64,000 nucleotides of DNA from Ignavibacteriales bacterium (GTDB taxonomy: Bacteria > Bacteroidota > Ignavibacteria > Ignavibacteriales > Melioribacteraceae): the NCBI GenBank assembly GCA_020635275.1, contig JACKAA010000001.1:1-64000 (forward strand), given 5' to 3'. The notes under the pieces are model-generated. The model was not told the origin of the DNA. It was given only the letters and a program-made list of their open reading frames with translations, and searched no databases. Both the position numbers and the translations under genes were made by a program. Of this stretch, positions 16,295 through 26,643 are shown piece by piece (position 1 is the stretch's first letter; each line of letters begins with the position of its first letter).

Positions 16295-16330
16295 AAAGCT
16301 TTGTAAAACAATAATTTACAAAGCTTTTTT
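16295..16330 (+). terminator. Rho-independent terminator after the tRNA-Thr half
   Basis: AAAGCTTTGTAAA (16295-16307) pairs exactly with TTTACAAAGCTTT (16315-16327) around a seven-base loop and runs into T residues. It is probably the native terminator of the original tRNA-Thr gene, so the host side of the junction lies to the right. Confidence 0.85.
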
Positions 16331-16455
16331 GTTTTTGATACATTACCTCTTTTTCTAAATTCTTCCAAACATTAAAATCAATTTTATGAATAGTTTCTTA
16401 GGTTATTTCTTATTTCTTTTCTCTTAACAAAAAGATTTATTTGTCATAAATATTA

Positions 16456-17826
16456 TTACCATAAATCCAAACCATATTCCCAGCCCTCTCTCACTGGTTC
16501 TTTTAGATAAACATTTAATTCAGGTCGATTTGTAATTTTCATATTCTTCGAATCCCATTCAATTTTACCCCCATGATTTACTGCAATAATACCTAGAAGC
16601 ATTACTTCAGTCATTGGTGCTGCATAATCAAAGTTTGAACCCGGCATTGGTCCATCTCCTTTTACTGCACGCACAAATTCTGCAACCGGTCCCCCTTCAA
16701 CTCGCGGATATTTTTCCGGAATTTTCAATTTGTTTAACTCTCTCATTGCATCAAGATCCATAAGATGAGGATCGTCTGAACGGTTATTAGTTGTAACAAT
16801 GTTTTTTTCACCTTTAAATATAGAACCATCTGATGGTAAATCACTGGTTAATCCCCATTCTTCTTTTATATCCGGAATTGGATTTGGTCCATTATGCCAA
16901 TAAAACTTACATGGCTTTTTAGTACCACGTGCTTCAAATTCATATCTTACCCTTACACTGCTAGGAACAATATATTCGTTCCCACCAGTAACTTCTTCAG
17001 CTTCAATGGTTACTGGTTCGTACAAATCAAGCAGCCATATTGGAGCATCAGCAACATGACAGAACCAATCGCCGAATTGTCCAGTACCGAAAGGATGAAA
17101 TCCGCGCCATCTTTTTGGATGATAATTTTTATTAAACGGAATTTTTTGATTTGGCCCAAGCCAAAGATCATAGTCAAGACCTTCTGGTATTGGATCAACC
17201 GGCGGTGGAAAACTTTCCGGCATGTTAAAATAATTACCATCCCAGTTAGGACCACCTATCCAACTATGAACCTCCGTAATCTGACCAAAAACATCTGCTT
17301 CATACCATTCACGCAGCCTCCTTATACCTCCATATGTGTGTCCTTGATTGCCCATGTTTGTGATAACATTATATTTATGCATTGCTTTACGGAGTGTTCG
17401 GGCTTGCCAAATGTTGTGGGTTAGCGGTTTTTGAGTAAACACATGTATACCGCGTTCCATGCAAGCAATGGTTGCTGTAAAATGTGTGTGATCTGGTGTA
17501 TTGATACACACTGCGTCAATCTCATCTTCCATTTCATCAAGCATAACACGGAAGTCACTAAATGTTTTTGCTTTTTTAATCTGTGGATATTCATCAGCAT
17601 ACTGGAATAACATATTCGAATCCACATCACAAAGGGCGACAATATTTTCATCAGCACATCCTTCAAAAGCCATACTGGCTATATTTCCGCACCCTATCAT
17701 GGCAATATTGAGTTTACCGTTTTTTAAAGCTCCAATCCTTCCAGTTGAGCAATAGGGTAAAATAAATGTTCCTGCAGTTGCTGCAGCAGCTGTCTTTAAA
17801 AATGATCTTCGATTATAAGATTTCAT
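16456..17826 (-). CDS. Tat-exported Gfo/Idh/MocA-family oxidoreductase
   Basis: A 456-residue protein. The N-terminus carries a twin-arginine signal (NRRSFLKTAAAATAG). The Rossmann domain has NIAMIGCGNIASMAF (about residue 40) and the family lysine segment TQKPLTHN (about 130). The C-terminal alpha/beta domain includes GTGQFGDWFCHVADAPIWL, typical of bacterial glycan-associated members. These enzymes bind NAD(P) tightly and oxidise or rearrange sugars; exported versions are common in polysaccharide-degrading Bacteroidota and Planctomycetes. The substrate is unknown. It stands alone, with 115 bases of plain sequence between it and the tRNA terminator. Confidence 0.87.
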   Translation of the reverse strand: MKSYNRRSFLKTAAAATAGTFILPYCSTGRIGALKNGKLNIAMIGCGNIASMAFEGCADENIVALCDVDSNMLFQYADEYPQIKKAKTFSDFRVMLDEMEDEIDAVCINTPDHTHFTATIACMERGIHVFTQKPLTHNIWQARTLRKAMHKYNVITNMGNQGHTYGGIRRLREWYEADVFGQITEVHSWIGGPNWDGNYFNMPESFPPPVDPIPEGLDYDLWLGPNQKIPFNKNYHPKRWRGFHPFGTGQFGDWFCHVADAPIWLLDLYEPVTIEAEEVTGGNEYIVPSSVRVRYEFEARGTKKPCKFYWHNGPNPIPDIKEEWGLTSDLPSDGSIFKGEKNIVTTNNRSDDPHLMDLDAMRELNKLKIPEKYPRVEGGPVAEFVRAVKGDGPMPGSNFDYAAPMTEVMLLGIIAVNHGGKIEWDSKNMKITNRPELNVYLKEPVREGWEYGLDLW

Positions 17827-17907
17827 ATTAATTCCCTTGACAGTTCAGATTTTAATTATTTTTTCACCGGTTTTCCGGATTATTTATTTGTTATTAAAAA
17901 CATTTAT

Positions 17908-18018
17908 CTAAATATTCAAAACAATTTCATTTTTATTACTTTCATAAGCACTATAAATAATCATCAAAGTATTTTCAACATCTTCTAAAGTTGAGATTGG
18001 TTTTTTAAAATTGGTAAT
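17908..18018 (-). pseudogene. Remnant C-terminus of a second Gfo/Idh/MocA-type protein
   Basis: In the 430-base gap upstream of the exported oxidoreductase, a minus-strand frame ends with TLEDVENTLMIIYSAYESNK and EIVLNI before a TAG stop. This resembles the conserved C-terminal helix of NAD-binding sugar oxidoreductases of this family. The frame is closed by a stop about 40 codons upstream and has no start, so it looks like the relic of a deleted gene. The remaining gap, 18019-18256, shows nothing I can identify. Confidence 0.45.
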
Positions 18019-18256
18019 AATATTCTATTTTATTCTCTGAAATACAATTAAATAAACAATTTCCGAAATAATTTATCATAAATTTGTAATTCTCCAAAAT
18101 TAATTATTAGAAATATTTTTAAAAATTTCAGTCAATTAAATAACAAAGAAACACTTTTCATTAATACGGAAACCAGCTGTCGTAAAAAATGATGGATTTG
18201 TTGTTGAATAATTCAAATTTAGAACGTTCACTAATATTACAATATAATGAATCTTT

Positions 18257-19108
18257 CTATTTAATATTCACAAATGTTGAAGGCATTGTTAACAATTGGT
18301 ATTGTAGAGTCTTTGCTAATCTATAATTGCCTTCGGAATTTAAATGGAGCCGATCAGTCTCCTTATTCCTAAAATAACGCGTATGTGAATCGGATAATGG
18401 ATATAAGCCGCTATTAGAATAAAGATCAATTATAGGAACTGCCCAATTCGAAGCAGCTTGTTTGAGAATATTTACATATGCCTCAAGATATAAACCTTGT
18501 CCGTTGCAAAAATTTTCTTCCGGTTGAACATTTCCTTCATTAAATTTTGCATAACCGCGATGCAGTGGAGTTAAAATTATAATTTGCTGAGTTGGATAAT
18601 TTGTTTTAAGATAAGACATAACTTTATTAATGCGGCCGCAAAAAGTAGTATCGTCATATATTGGAACTCTGTACTTACGCATAACAACTTTGCCATTGTG
18701 ATTGGTTTCTTTCATTGTTTCATTGTAAAACTCACCCAGTGGAATATTATGATTATAATCATTAGTGCCGGCAAAAATGAAAATTGCATCAATATTCGTT
18801 TCACGTTCATTTTTTAACTTAACAGCTTGATCAAAGATATCATCCCACTGATGGCCGCTTATTCCATAAACAAAAGGTTCAATCCCAAGTAGTTCAGTTA
18901 GATATTCCCAGTAAACACTTGATCCATCTTTTGGTTTCTGCGTCATTGAATCGCCAAGATAAGCAACGCGTTTTTCATTCCATTGTGAGTTAAGAGTTTT
19001 TTCCGAATCTTTGATTGTAATTTCAGCAACAGATGAATTCTGACTTTGCCCGTAATTGAGTACAATTAAAGCTAATAGTGAAAACAATGTGGCCGTAATC
19101 TTTTTCAT
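18257..19108 (-). CDS. Exported SGNH/GDSL-family esterase or lipase
   Basis: A 283-residue protein with a signal peptide (about residues 1-20). The SGNH hydrolase blocks are in order: VAYLGDSMT with the nucleophile Ser (about residue 50), a Gly in VYGISGHQW, FAGTNDYN with the Asn (about 115) and a C-terminal DRLHLNSEG with the catalytic Asp-x-x-His pair. Such enzymes remove acetyl or acyl esters from glycans or lipids. Neighbouring glycan genes suggest carbohydrate deacetylation, possibly of O-acetylated sugars, but the substrate is not determined. It appears monocistronic. Confidence 0.85.
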   Translation of the reverse strand: MKKITATLFSLLALIVLNYGQSQNSSVAEITIKDSEKTLNSQWNEKRVAYLGDSMTQKPKDGSSVYWEYLTELLGIEPFVYGISGHQWDDIFDQAVKLKNERETNIDAIFIFAGTNDYNHNIPLGEFYNETMKETNHNGKVVMRKYRVPIYDDTTFCGRINKVMSYLKTNYPTQQIIILTPLHRGYAKFNEGNVQPEENFCNGQGLYLEAYVNILKQAASNWAVPIIDLYSNSGLYPLSDSHTRYFRNKETDRLHLNSEGNYRLAKTLQYQLLTMPSTFVNIK

Positions 19109-19221
19109 AAATTAAATTTCCATAGATTTAATAGTAATTTGTACTAAGATTAAATTATATACATTAAGCGAAAATTTTAAAAGCAAATAGGTTGAAAAAT
19201 TAATATCTAAATCGGAAACCA

Positions 19222-19734
19222 TCATTTTAGCATTTGTTTCTCAATTTTATAATAAAGAGTTTGTCCAAGCCCTTCACAATATTGTCTTTTCCAAAATGCC
19301 ATTCCTATTTTTTCTAGAACTTTTTGTGATGGATAATTTTGTTCAGATGTTCTTGCAATAATTAAATTCAATTTTAAATTTTCAAAACCATATTCTATAC
19401 AAGCTTTTGCCGCCTCGGTCGCATATCCTTTTTTCCATTCTAGTTTTAGAATTCTGAATCCCAAATCAATATAGTTTTCTTCGTTTAATTTTAATCCACA
19501 CCAGCCAATAAATTTCTTAGATTCTTTTTCCTCGATAGCCCAGCGTCCAAATCCATGTTTTTTATATTCTTGATAGTTTACTATAAATTTTTCAGCTTCT
19601 TCAATATTTTTAAACGGTAAGTCTCCAGTATATTTAATTACTGCCGGATCTAAATTTAATTGAAACAAATTTATAGCATCACCAATATTAAATTCTCGCA
19701 ATTTTAATCTTACTGTTTCTATTATTTCTTTCAA
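19222..19734 (-). CDS. GNAT-family N-acetyltransferase (RimJ-like)
   Basis: A 170-residue GNAT protein. The N-terminal strand reads TVRLKLREFNIGDA. Acetyl-CoA binding elements follow in LGFRILKLEWKKGYATEAAKACIEYGF (positions about 92-118), and ILARTSEQN-type and LEKIGM segments appear near the C-terminus. This order is typical of RimJ/RimL-type acetyltransferases that modify protein N-termini, antibiotics or small molecules. No substrate can be given. It is about 80 bases from the dihydrofolate-reductase-like gene on the same strand. Confidence 0.85.
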   Translation of the reverse strand: MKEIIETVRLKLREFNIGDAINLFQLNLDPAVIKYTGDLPFKNIEEAEKFIVNYQEYKKHGFGRWAIEEKESKKFIGWCGLKLNEENYIDLGFRILKLEWKKGYATEAAKACIEYGFENLKLNLIIARTSEQNYPSQKVLEKIGMAFWKRQYCEGLGQTLYYKIEKQMLK

Positions 19735-19813
19735 TTATATTATTTCTTTCTAAGTTGTAATTTCTATTAACTTATGATCAATTTGCTTAAAGGCTTATTA
19801 CTGATTTTGTTTT

Positions 19814-20350
19814 TTATTTATTTCTAATTCTTTTATAATGACTTTTTACAAGTGTATTATTAAATATTTCTGTGGCCAAATGCTCATATTTCTGATCATT
19901 AATTAATTTTGAAAATAGTGGTATTCCATCACCTAAAAGAATTGAAATTCTTGTTATTATCAATTCATCAATTAAATCTTCTTTCAAAAATTCTTGAACA
20001 GTCTTACCTCCATCAATATAAAGGTTACTGTATTTCATTGAGTTTAACTTTTCTATAATACTTTTAGGATTTCCTTTTATAATATTTACTTTACCATTCA
20101 GAAATTCAGGTACTGATTTTAATGCACTGCTTAAAACAAAAACGGGTTTATTATATGGCCATTCACTAAATTTTAATACTTGCTCATATGTTAATCTTCC
20201 CATAACAATTGCGTCAACAGAATTCATAAATTCATTAAATCCAAAATCACTCCCTTCCGGATTTGGAATATCCATCAACCAATTAATATCACCATTTTTT
20301 TTAGCAATAAAACCATCAATACTTGTTGCTATATATACTTTATTGGGCAT
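19814..20350 (-). CDS. Dihydrofolate-reductase/RibD C-terminal family protein
   Basis: A 178-residue protein of the RibD_C / DHFR-like fold. Visible segments are VYIATSIDGFIAKKNGDINWL at the N-terminus, AIVMGRLTYEQVL (about residue 48), KPVFVLSS (about 68) and LYIDGGKTVQEFL (about 113). Proteins of this size, annotated YyaP/YwjB, are common in bacteria and have no settled physiological substrate. It is probably NADPH-dependent. Start ATG at 20350 with AAGG upstream. Confidence 0.85.
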   Translation of the reverse strand: MPNKVYIATSIDGFIAKKNGDINWLMDIPNPEGSDFGFNEFMNSVDAIVMGRLTYEQVLKFSEWPYNKPVFVLSSALKSVPEFLNGKVNIIKGNPKSIIEKLNSMKYSNLYIDGGKTVQEFLKEDLIDELIITRISILLGDGIPLFSKLINDQKYEHLATEIFNNTLVKSHYKRIRNK

Positions 20351-20481
20351 TTTTTAACCTTCATTAAAACATATAACCAATATTTATTTCGTACTTATTT
20401 TTTTACAAATTGTTCATATACATAATCCTAAGATTTACAGGATATAAAAATTATTTAGACATTTTTAAGTTACATTATATT

Positions 20482-23307
20482 TCACTTAAATAAACTAATA
20501 AGATTTTCAGACTTAATTTCTTGCTCGGGAGAAAAAGAATTACTATCCATATAGTTTAGTATACTATTCAATAATTGTTTAGCTTCTAATCTATTATCAA
20601 TATTTTCCAGTAAGTCAATTCCGGTAAGAATAATTTTACCTTTCCCAACTTTTGCTTCAATTATAAGTCCCAAAGATCTGGCTTTAAACCAATCATCTAT
20701 AATTCTTACAACCGGTTTAATATTATTGCCAAGTGCATTTAATAAAATTGCATTTGAATGACTCATTGCATCCCACCATTGATAATTACTGAATGATTGC
20801 GTTGGGAATTCTTTTATCATTGGATGATTGGGATCGCACAAAATTCCTAATGTATGAGGAGCTTGATTATGTGTCCAGGCTGTGTTCCAAAAAATACTTG
20901 AAAATCCCACAGCAATGTCTCCGCCTTTTTCATTTTGAATGCTTCCCTTTTTAGGAGTGATTACTGCTTTTCCTCCATTTTCAATATATGACAGAATTTC
21001 ATCATTTATTTCTTGAACAATTTTTATATCACTATTTTCCTTAAATGGATTTGAATTAGGATAAACCCAAAAATCCCATGAGTTTTTAAATTTATCAATA
21101 CTAATTTCAAGCTTATACATTGCCGGAGATTTTAATGAACTTAACGAATAATTAATATTTCCAATTTCAATATTATTCCCGATTTGGATATTAGTTGAAT
21201 TCAAAATTCCATTTGCAACTTCATTGTTTTGCGAATCAAGAATCTTCCATGTTGGAATTATATTTTCTAAAGGTTTAGGTCCAAAGTGTGCAACTTCAAT
21301 TGGAACATTTAAATTTTCATCAGAAGTAAAAATAAACTTTTGAAATTTTGCCAATGGAACTGTTGAATTACAAAATTTATTATATTCTTCAGCAGTTACA
21401 TATCCCTTTTCTTCCCAGAATGGATCAAGGACTCCGACTAATGCAGTGCCTTGTCCAGGAAAATCATGAAGATCCAATAATTGAAAACCTCCCATATTTT
21501 TTGAGCGCAATGCTGCTTCAATATCTGCTTTATAACAAAGCGTTTGAAGTTTACCGGAAGCATAAAGAAAATCATCAGCTAAATCAGATAAGTTATTTTC
21601 ATCTAAAAATGATTGAAATATCTCAAAATTTTTCGGGTACAAAACTCCATCATATTTAGACATCTCTTTGAAATTTGGATAAACACACCATTGCCCAATT
21701 TCATGACTAAGGATAGGTTTACTTTTTGACTGAACAATTTTATTCCAATTAAAATCGGACTTCGGCGGTTCAGAATTGATAATGCTATTTAAACCGGATC
21801 CCCAAGCTTGAATTCTTGGATCAGGTAAACTTATAAAATCATTTTCTTCCAATTCAGGCCATCCGGAAGCTCCCGCATATAATCTCCGATTATCTTTCAT
21901 TTTCCAATAAGATACAAGTTCGTTTAAATATTTATCTTTATTCTCGCCGGCTGGTTCATTTCCATATAACAGAAAACAGAATGATGGATGATTTCCATAT
22001 TCCTTTAATATTTTATCTCCTTCTTTATAAATGTAATTATCGATCGGTTTTCCATCACCAATTGTTGCACCTTGATTTGCCCATGAAGCACACTCTATTT
22101 GTAAATACATACCAATTTTATCGGCTGCGTTAAATGCAGCTTCCGGCGGGCACCATGAATGAAATCTGATGTGATTAAGTCCAAAGCTTTTTGCAACTTT
22201 AAATATTCTCTCCCATTCTTTTTCTTCTGTTGGAGGATAACCAGTTTTGGGAAATATTGCACACTCTAATGTTCCCCTTAAAAAAGTAAGGTTACTGTTA
22301 ACTTTAAATTGAGTTCCGTCTACTTCAATTTTTCTTAGTCCAAAATTTTCATTTTTATAATCATTAAAATTATCCCCAATTAATTCTGTAGAAATTTCAT
22401 ATACATTTGGTGAAAACTCATCCCAAAGTGAAAGATTAGAATAATTAATTTCTGTCAAAATTATATCAATGTGCGGCTGAACAGTAACTTCAACTTCTTT
22501 TTTTTCAAATGTTTCACCAATTTTAGATTTTATTGAGAATTTTAATTTTCCATTTAATTCATCACTAGTTTCATTTTTAAGTATTGTCTCAACAACTATT
22601 TTCTTTTCAGATAAATTTGTGGAAATTATTACTTGATCAATTTTGACATTGCTCTTCTTTGTAATCGAAATTTCACCAATAATTCCATTCCAATTTGATT
22701 GAGTATGATCAGAAATACTATGCGAATTTTTTCCGGGATTAACATCATTAACTCGGTTATCAATCCTAACAGTTATGTAATGTTTTCCGAAGGATAAATT
22801 TTTAACGGAATACCTATGCGCTGTACTTAAAGAATTCTCGCTACCAATCATAATATCATCAATCCAAACCGTCGATTCCCAATGGCATCTTTCTAAAAAT
22901 ATTTCAATTGGTTGATTTGCCCAATCTGATGGAATTTCAAATTCACGCTTATACCAAGCGGTACCTTGGTAATGCTTTTTGGGCTGAAGCCAAAATGGCA
23001 CCTTAAAATTATTTCGATCTCTGAATTTTTCGTATTGCGGAAGCTTAAAAAAAGAAGAATCAATTATATCACCGGTCCATTTTGTTTTTAAGGAAATATT
23101 TTCTCCCTTACCATTTTCAGCCATTGATCCCGGAAGATTAACAGTCTCATTAAAATTTTGTGCGTACCATTTTTCACTTACCCCAACATCCAAAGAATCA
23201 ATTTTGAATTGCCAAGTTCCGCTTATATCAATTTTATTTTGAGAGAAAATTATACTAGGCAAAATACATAATGCGACTAAAATTAATAGCAAACTATTTT
23301 TATGCAT
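20482..23307 (-). CDS. Exported glycoside hydrolase family 2 enzyme
   Basis: A 941-residue protein with a signal peptide (about 1-22). The layout is a jelly-roll sugar-binding domain (about 25-215), an immunoglobulin-like domain (about 220-325), then a TIM barrel (about 330-640) and a C-terminal beta-rich part. The catalytic acid/base is probably the Glu in LLYGNEPAG and the nucleophile the Glu in LSHEIGQW. GH2 covers beta-galactosidases, glucuronidases, mannosidases and others; the substrate is not evident. Its start overlaps the DUF5107-TPR gene by eight bases and it is the last gene of the transporter operon. Confidence 0.88.
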   Translation of the reverse strand: MHKNSLLLILVALCILPSIIFSQNKIDISGTWQFKIDSLDVGVSEKWYAQNFNETVNLPGSMAENGKGENISLKTKWTGDIIDSSFFKLPQYEKFRDRNNFKVPFWLQPKKHYQGTAWYKREFEIPSDWANQPIEIFLERCHWESTVWIDDIMIGSENSLSTAHRYSVKNLSFGKHYITVRIDNRVNDVNPGKNSHSISDHTQSNWNGIIGEISITKKSNVKIDQVIISTNLSEKKIVVETILKNETSDELNGKLKFSIKSKIGETFEKKEVEVTVQPHIDIILTEINYSNLSLWDEFSPNVYEISTELIGDNFNDYKNENFGLRKIEVDGTQFKVNSNLTFLRGTLECAIFPKTGYPPTEEKEWERIFKVAKSFGLNHIRFHSWCPPEAAFNAADKIGMYLQIECASWANQGATIGDGKPIDNYIYKEGDKILKEYGNHPSFCFLLYGNEPAGENKDKYLNELVSYWKMKDNRRLYAGASGWPELEENDFISLPDPRIQAWGSGLNSIINSEPPKSDFNWNKIVQSKSKPILSHEIGQWCVYPNFKEMSKYDGVLYPKNFEIFQSFLDENNLSDLADDFLYASGKLQTLCYKADIEAALRSKNMGGFQLLDLHDFPGQGTALVGVLDPFWEEKGYVTAEEYNKFCNSTVPLAKFQKFIFTSDENLNVPIEVAHFGPKPLENIIPTWKILDSQNNEVANGILNSTNIQIGNNIEIGNINYSLSSLKSPAMYKLEISIDKFKNSWDFWVYPNSNPFKENSDIKIVQEINDEILSYIENGGKAVITPKKGSIQNEKGGDIAVGFSSIFWNTAWTHNQAPHTLGILCDPNHPMIKEFPTQSFSNYQWWDAMSHSNAILLNALGNNIKPVVRIIDDWFKARSLGLIIEAKVGKGKIILTGIDLLENIDNRLEAKQLLNSILNYMDSNSFSPEQEIKSENLISLFK

Positions 23308-26300
23308 ATGGACTCCATTGATTAGTGATTAGTTTTTTATGTATTAAGGCCCCGCTAAAATATTTATCTTCATTCAGTATATTATTTAATTCAGTATTGG
23401 CTTTTTCAATTTCCCTTAATCCTAACTGCCCTAATCCAATTAAATATTTACAGTGAAGCCGATTTACTTTATCTAAATCCTCCTCCCAAATTTGTAAGTC
23501 GGGCAGAGAAACAGCAAAGTAATCAATTTTAATTTTATCATCTATATGAGTCTTTCCATAATCAATTAATTTGTTAAATCTATAATTAGCTTCATCTGGT
23601 TTACCTAATTTTAATAGAGCTAAACCTTGATAGAAAATATCATCTGGTTTTTGATCATTATAAAACATTGCAATTGATAGTTCGCTTTTCCCCTCTGAAG
23701 CTAACTCCCAGTATTCTTTAGCTTTATATTTTTCATTTTTTAATTCATAAGCAACACCGAGCCAATAATTAATGTCATACTCTTTTGCTCCGGCAAGTTT
23801 TCCTTCTCCAAGATTTTCCGGATATACTTTAGATTTATTAAATAATTCAATTGCCCTTTCTACTTCTTTTTCTTTTAAACTTTGCTTAGCCATTTCAGTA
23901 AGACTTAAAATATATTGACCAGTTACTTTGCCTTCGCCACCTTCCCATGGATGAAATTTTCTATTGAGTAATAATTCTAAAGCTTGTTCATATTTTCCTA
24001 AAAAGTTTAGAAGTGATATTCTTTCCAAATAAAGATCATCCCGTGCATTCACTTGTTCTATGTTATTTTCTAACATGGATAATCTAAAATTATAATCCTT
24101 ATTTAGCTTCTTATATAATTGATCCAGTTCCATTAAAACTCTTCCATCTGATTGATCAAGCTCAAAGGCATTTTCTAATTCAGTTAGAGCTTTATCCGAA
24201 TTCTTTAATTTATTAAAGTAAGCTAAAGAAAGATTTCTTCTTACTGTTGGAAATGAATCATTAATCTCTCTGGATTTTTCCCAACATTCAACAGCTTCAT
24301 TATATTGACGATTTCCATACCAATAATTTCCTAAGTAATAAAAAGCTTTAGAATCTGAAGGGTTTATCTCAACAGCTTTTTGTAAAGCAATCATTTCTTC
24401 AAGTTTATTTGGGAAACAATGGTCGGAATTTTTCTGAGAGGCAATTGTGAAGACATTCTTTGCTTCCTCTACTTTATCTAACTTATACAAATAGTATCCC
24501 TTGAAATACCAAGCCATTGGATAACCATCATCTTTATTATCAGTATAAATTGAAATGAAATTACTCGCTTCCTCATAAAGCCCAGCCATCATATAATCTA
24601 GTGAAACTTCAATATAATTATGAACATTATCTCGCATCATTTTTTTCATTTCATTTAATACATTGCCATTATTCGAGATAAGATACTTTTCGTAAATTAT
24701 CCCAAAATTAAAATGATCTAATTGCAAAGATTCATTAATAAATTTAAGTGCTTCTTCATTTTTATTCAGTTTGCGTAATAGTACAATTTTTAAATGCCGA
24801 GCTTTTTGGTTAAGACTATTCCTCCATAACGATCTTTCAATTATTTCATACGCTCTTGTATAATTACCATAAATTGTATCAATCAGTGCGCAATTCAAAA
24901 ATCCACTGTCTTGCCATGCACCATTCCAAGTTGACTTAAAGAATGAATCATAAGCTTCTTCAAGTTTCTCTTGCATCTGTAAGCAAAAACCTAAATTATA
25001 TAACGGTTCACCATCATAAGGATTCGGATTAAATTCTGTAAGTGTTTCAATTGCTTTTCTAAAATAAGGCTCCGCTTTTTGAATTTGTCCGTGCCTCATT
25101 AAGTAAAGACCCATTGCATTATTATTTCTAGCATCACCTGGTTCTCTTTTCAATGCTTCTAAATAATAATCTGTAGGATTGAAAGTTGCATGTCGATATT
25201 GTTCTAGATGCAATCCGGTTAAATAAAGTTTTTCAATAGATGTAATTTCTTCCGGACTTTTAACTGCTTTAGCTGGTTCAGGAATAGGTTTTAATTCATC
25301 TGAATCTGTTTGCCAGTCAACTAACATTTTACCATTATTAGCAAAGACAGATATATAAATATTTTTAGAATCATTTAATCCATCAATAGTTTTATCATAA
25401 CTCACATTAGGAGATAAATCAACAATATCTTCAAAAATTATTTTCCCATCACTTTTTAATTTTATCTTCGAATTTGGATATTCGCTTGTTGTATATATTC
25501 TGATATGGGCTTTTTCATTATCCAATTCTAGATTTAACATTGCTTCTTTAGTAGCATTTTTAATAACACCCAAATCACGATAAGGCATAAAATATTGATT
25601 AAAACTTTTTTCTTCATATGGCTGAAGCCAAGAAAAATCGGGCTGGTTATCGGTATAAACACCGCACATTAACTCAATATAAGGACCATCTTCATCAGTC
25701 AGGTTACGATCCCAAGCTTTACCGAATTCTCCATTTCCCCATGTCCATTGCTTTTTACCAGGAGACTGATGATGATCTGCGACATGTAACATTCCAGCTT
25801 TAGTATCATTTTCATATCCGCCAACAAAATTATATTTAGAATTTACCGCCATGTAACTTGTAGGCACTGGAATATTTTTATAGCGGGATATGTCAACTCC
25901 GGATGAATAATCAACTTTGTAATAGGTCCCAGTTGCGATTGGAAAAGTTGAGACATCACGTTTACCATGATCAAACACAGCATTTACATCCGGTGGAAAA
26001 ACTGATTGATACTCATCGTTTACCTTTACGGCTGGATTTGCCCACCAAAGAAAAGTTTGAGGATGAGGTGTTGGGTTATATAGTTTAACCTTTATTTCCA
26101 GATAAGCTTTATCAGGATAAAGTGTAAATCCCATCATGCCTTTTGTACGAAACATTCGTTCTAATTCGCTGCACCAAACTGTAACGCTGCCATGATCATT
26201 ATTTTCAATATAAGAATCAACAGGATCGTAAGTCGTAGGTCTATGATGCTGAGGCCAGTTAAATTCAATACCCCCGGAAATCCATGGACCGGTTAATCCA

Positions 26301-26614
26301 ACTAATGCCGGCTTAATTACTTGATTGTAATATACAAAGTGTCTCTGTTTTATTTTATCATAAGCCATTTGTATACGTCCCCCCAATTCAGGCAGGATCA
26401 TAATTTTTAGATATTTATTTTCCAAATAAATTGCATTCCACTCTTTATCTTCTTTCTCATCTAATATCTTTTCAATAATGGGGTAAGGATAAACTACACC
26501 ACTGCTTCCTTGATAAACTCTCTTTTCAAGAAAAATTGGATTTTTTTCAGGTTTGCCAATTCCATAAGTAGGAATTGTAACTACTTCTCTATAGGCTTTA
26601 ACTGCGTCTTTCAT
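23300..26614 (-). CDS. DUF5107 sugar-binding-fold protein with TPR repeats
   Basis: A 1104-residue cytoplasmic protein without signal peptide. The first 390 residues are a DUF5107 domain (galactose-mutarotase-like beta-sandwich), with LPELGGRIQMAYDK, GGIEFNWPQHHRP and FLWWANPAVKVND. The rest is a long series of tetratricopeptide repeats, seen in repeated patterns such as AFYYLGNYWYGNRQYNEAVE and PLYNLGFCLQMQEKLEEAY. The combination occurs in sugar-catabolic loci and is often annotated only by domain. Here it sits 30 bases after an MFS sugar transporter and overlaps the GH2 gene. A role in glycoside turnover is likely but unproven. Confidence 0.85.
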   Translation of the reverse strand: MKDAVKAYREVVTIPTYGIGKPEKNPIFLEKRVYQGSSGVVYPYPIIEKILDEKEDKEWNAIYLENKYLKIMILPELGGRIQMAYDKIKQRHFVYYNQVIKPALVGLTGPWISGGIEFNWPQHHRPTTYDPVDSYIENNDHGSVTVWCSELERMFRTKGMMGFTLYPDKAYLEIKVKLYNPTPHPQTFLWWANPAVKVNDEYQSVFPPDVNAVFDHGKRDVSTFPIATGTYYKVDYSSGVDISRYKNIPVPTSYMAVNSKYNFVGGYENDTKAGMLHVADHHQSPGKKQWTWGNGEFGKAWDRNLTDEDGPYIELMCGVYTDNQPDFSWLQPYEEKSFNQYFMPYRDLGVIKNATKEAMLNLELDNEKAHIRIYTTSEYPNSKIKLKSDGKIIFEDIVDLSPNVSYDKTIDGLNDSKNIYISVFANNGKMLVDWQTDSDELKPIPEPAKAVKSPEEITSIEKLYLTGLHLEQYRHATFNPTDYYLEALKREPGDARNNNAMGLYLMRHGQIQKAEPYFRKAIETLTEFNPNPYDGEPLYNLGFCLQMQEKLEEAYDSFFKSTWNGAWQDSGFLNCALIDTIYGNYTRAYEIIERSLWRNSLNQKARHLKIVLLRKLNKNEEALKFINESLQLDHFNFGIIYEKYLISNNGNVLNEMKKMMRDNVHNYIEVSLDYMMAGLYEEASNFISIYTDNKDDGYPMAWYFKGYYLYKLDKVEEAKNVFTIASQKNSDHCFPNKLEEMIALQKAVEINPSDSKAFYYLGNYWYGNRQYNEAVECWEKSREINDSFPTVRRNLSLAYFNKLKNSDKALTELENAFELDQSDGRVLMELDQLYKKLNKDYNFRLSMLENNIEQVNARDDLYLERISLLNFLGKYEQALELLLNRKFHPWEGGEGKVTGQYILSLTEMAKQSLKEKEVERAIELFNKSKVYPENLGEGKLAGAKEYDINYWLGVAYELKNEKYKAKEYWELASEGKSELSIAMFYNDQKPDDIFYQGLALLKLGKPDEANYRFNKLIDYGKTHIDDKIKIDYFAVSLPDLQIWEEDLDKVNRLHCKYLIGLGQLGLREIEKANTELNNILNEDKYFSGALIHKKLITNQWSPYA

Positions 26615-26643
26615 ATTTTCAATTTTTTATTTCTGTTAAAAAA

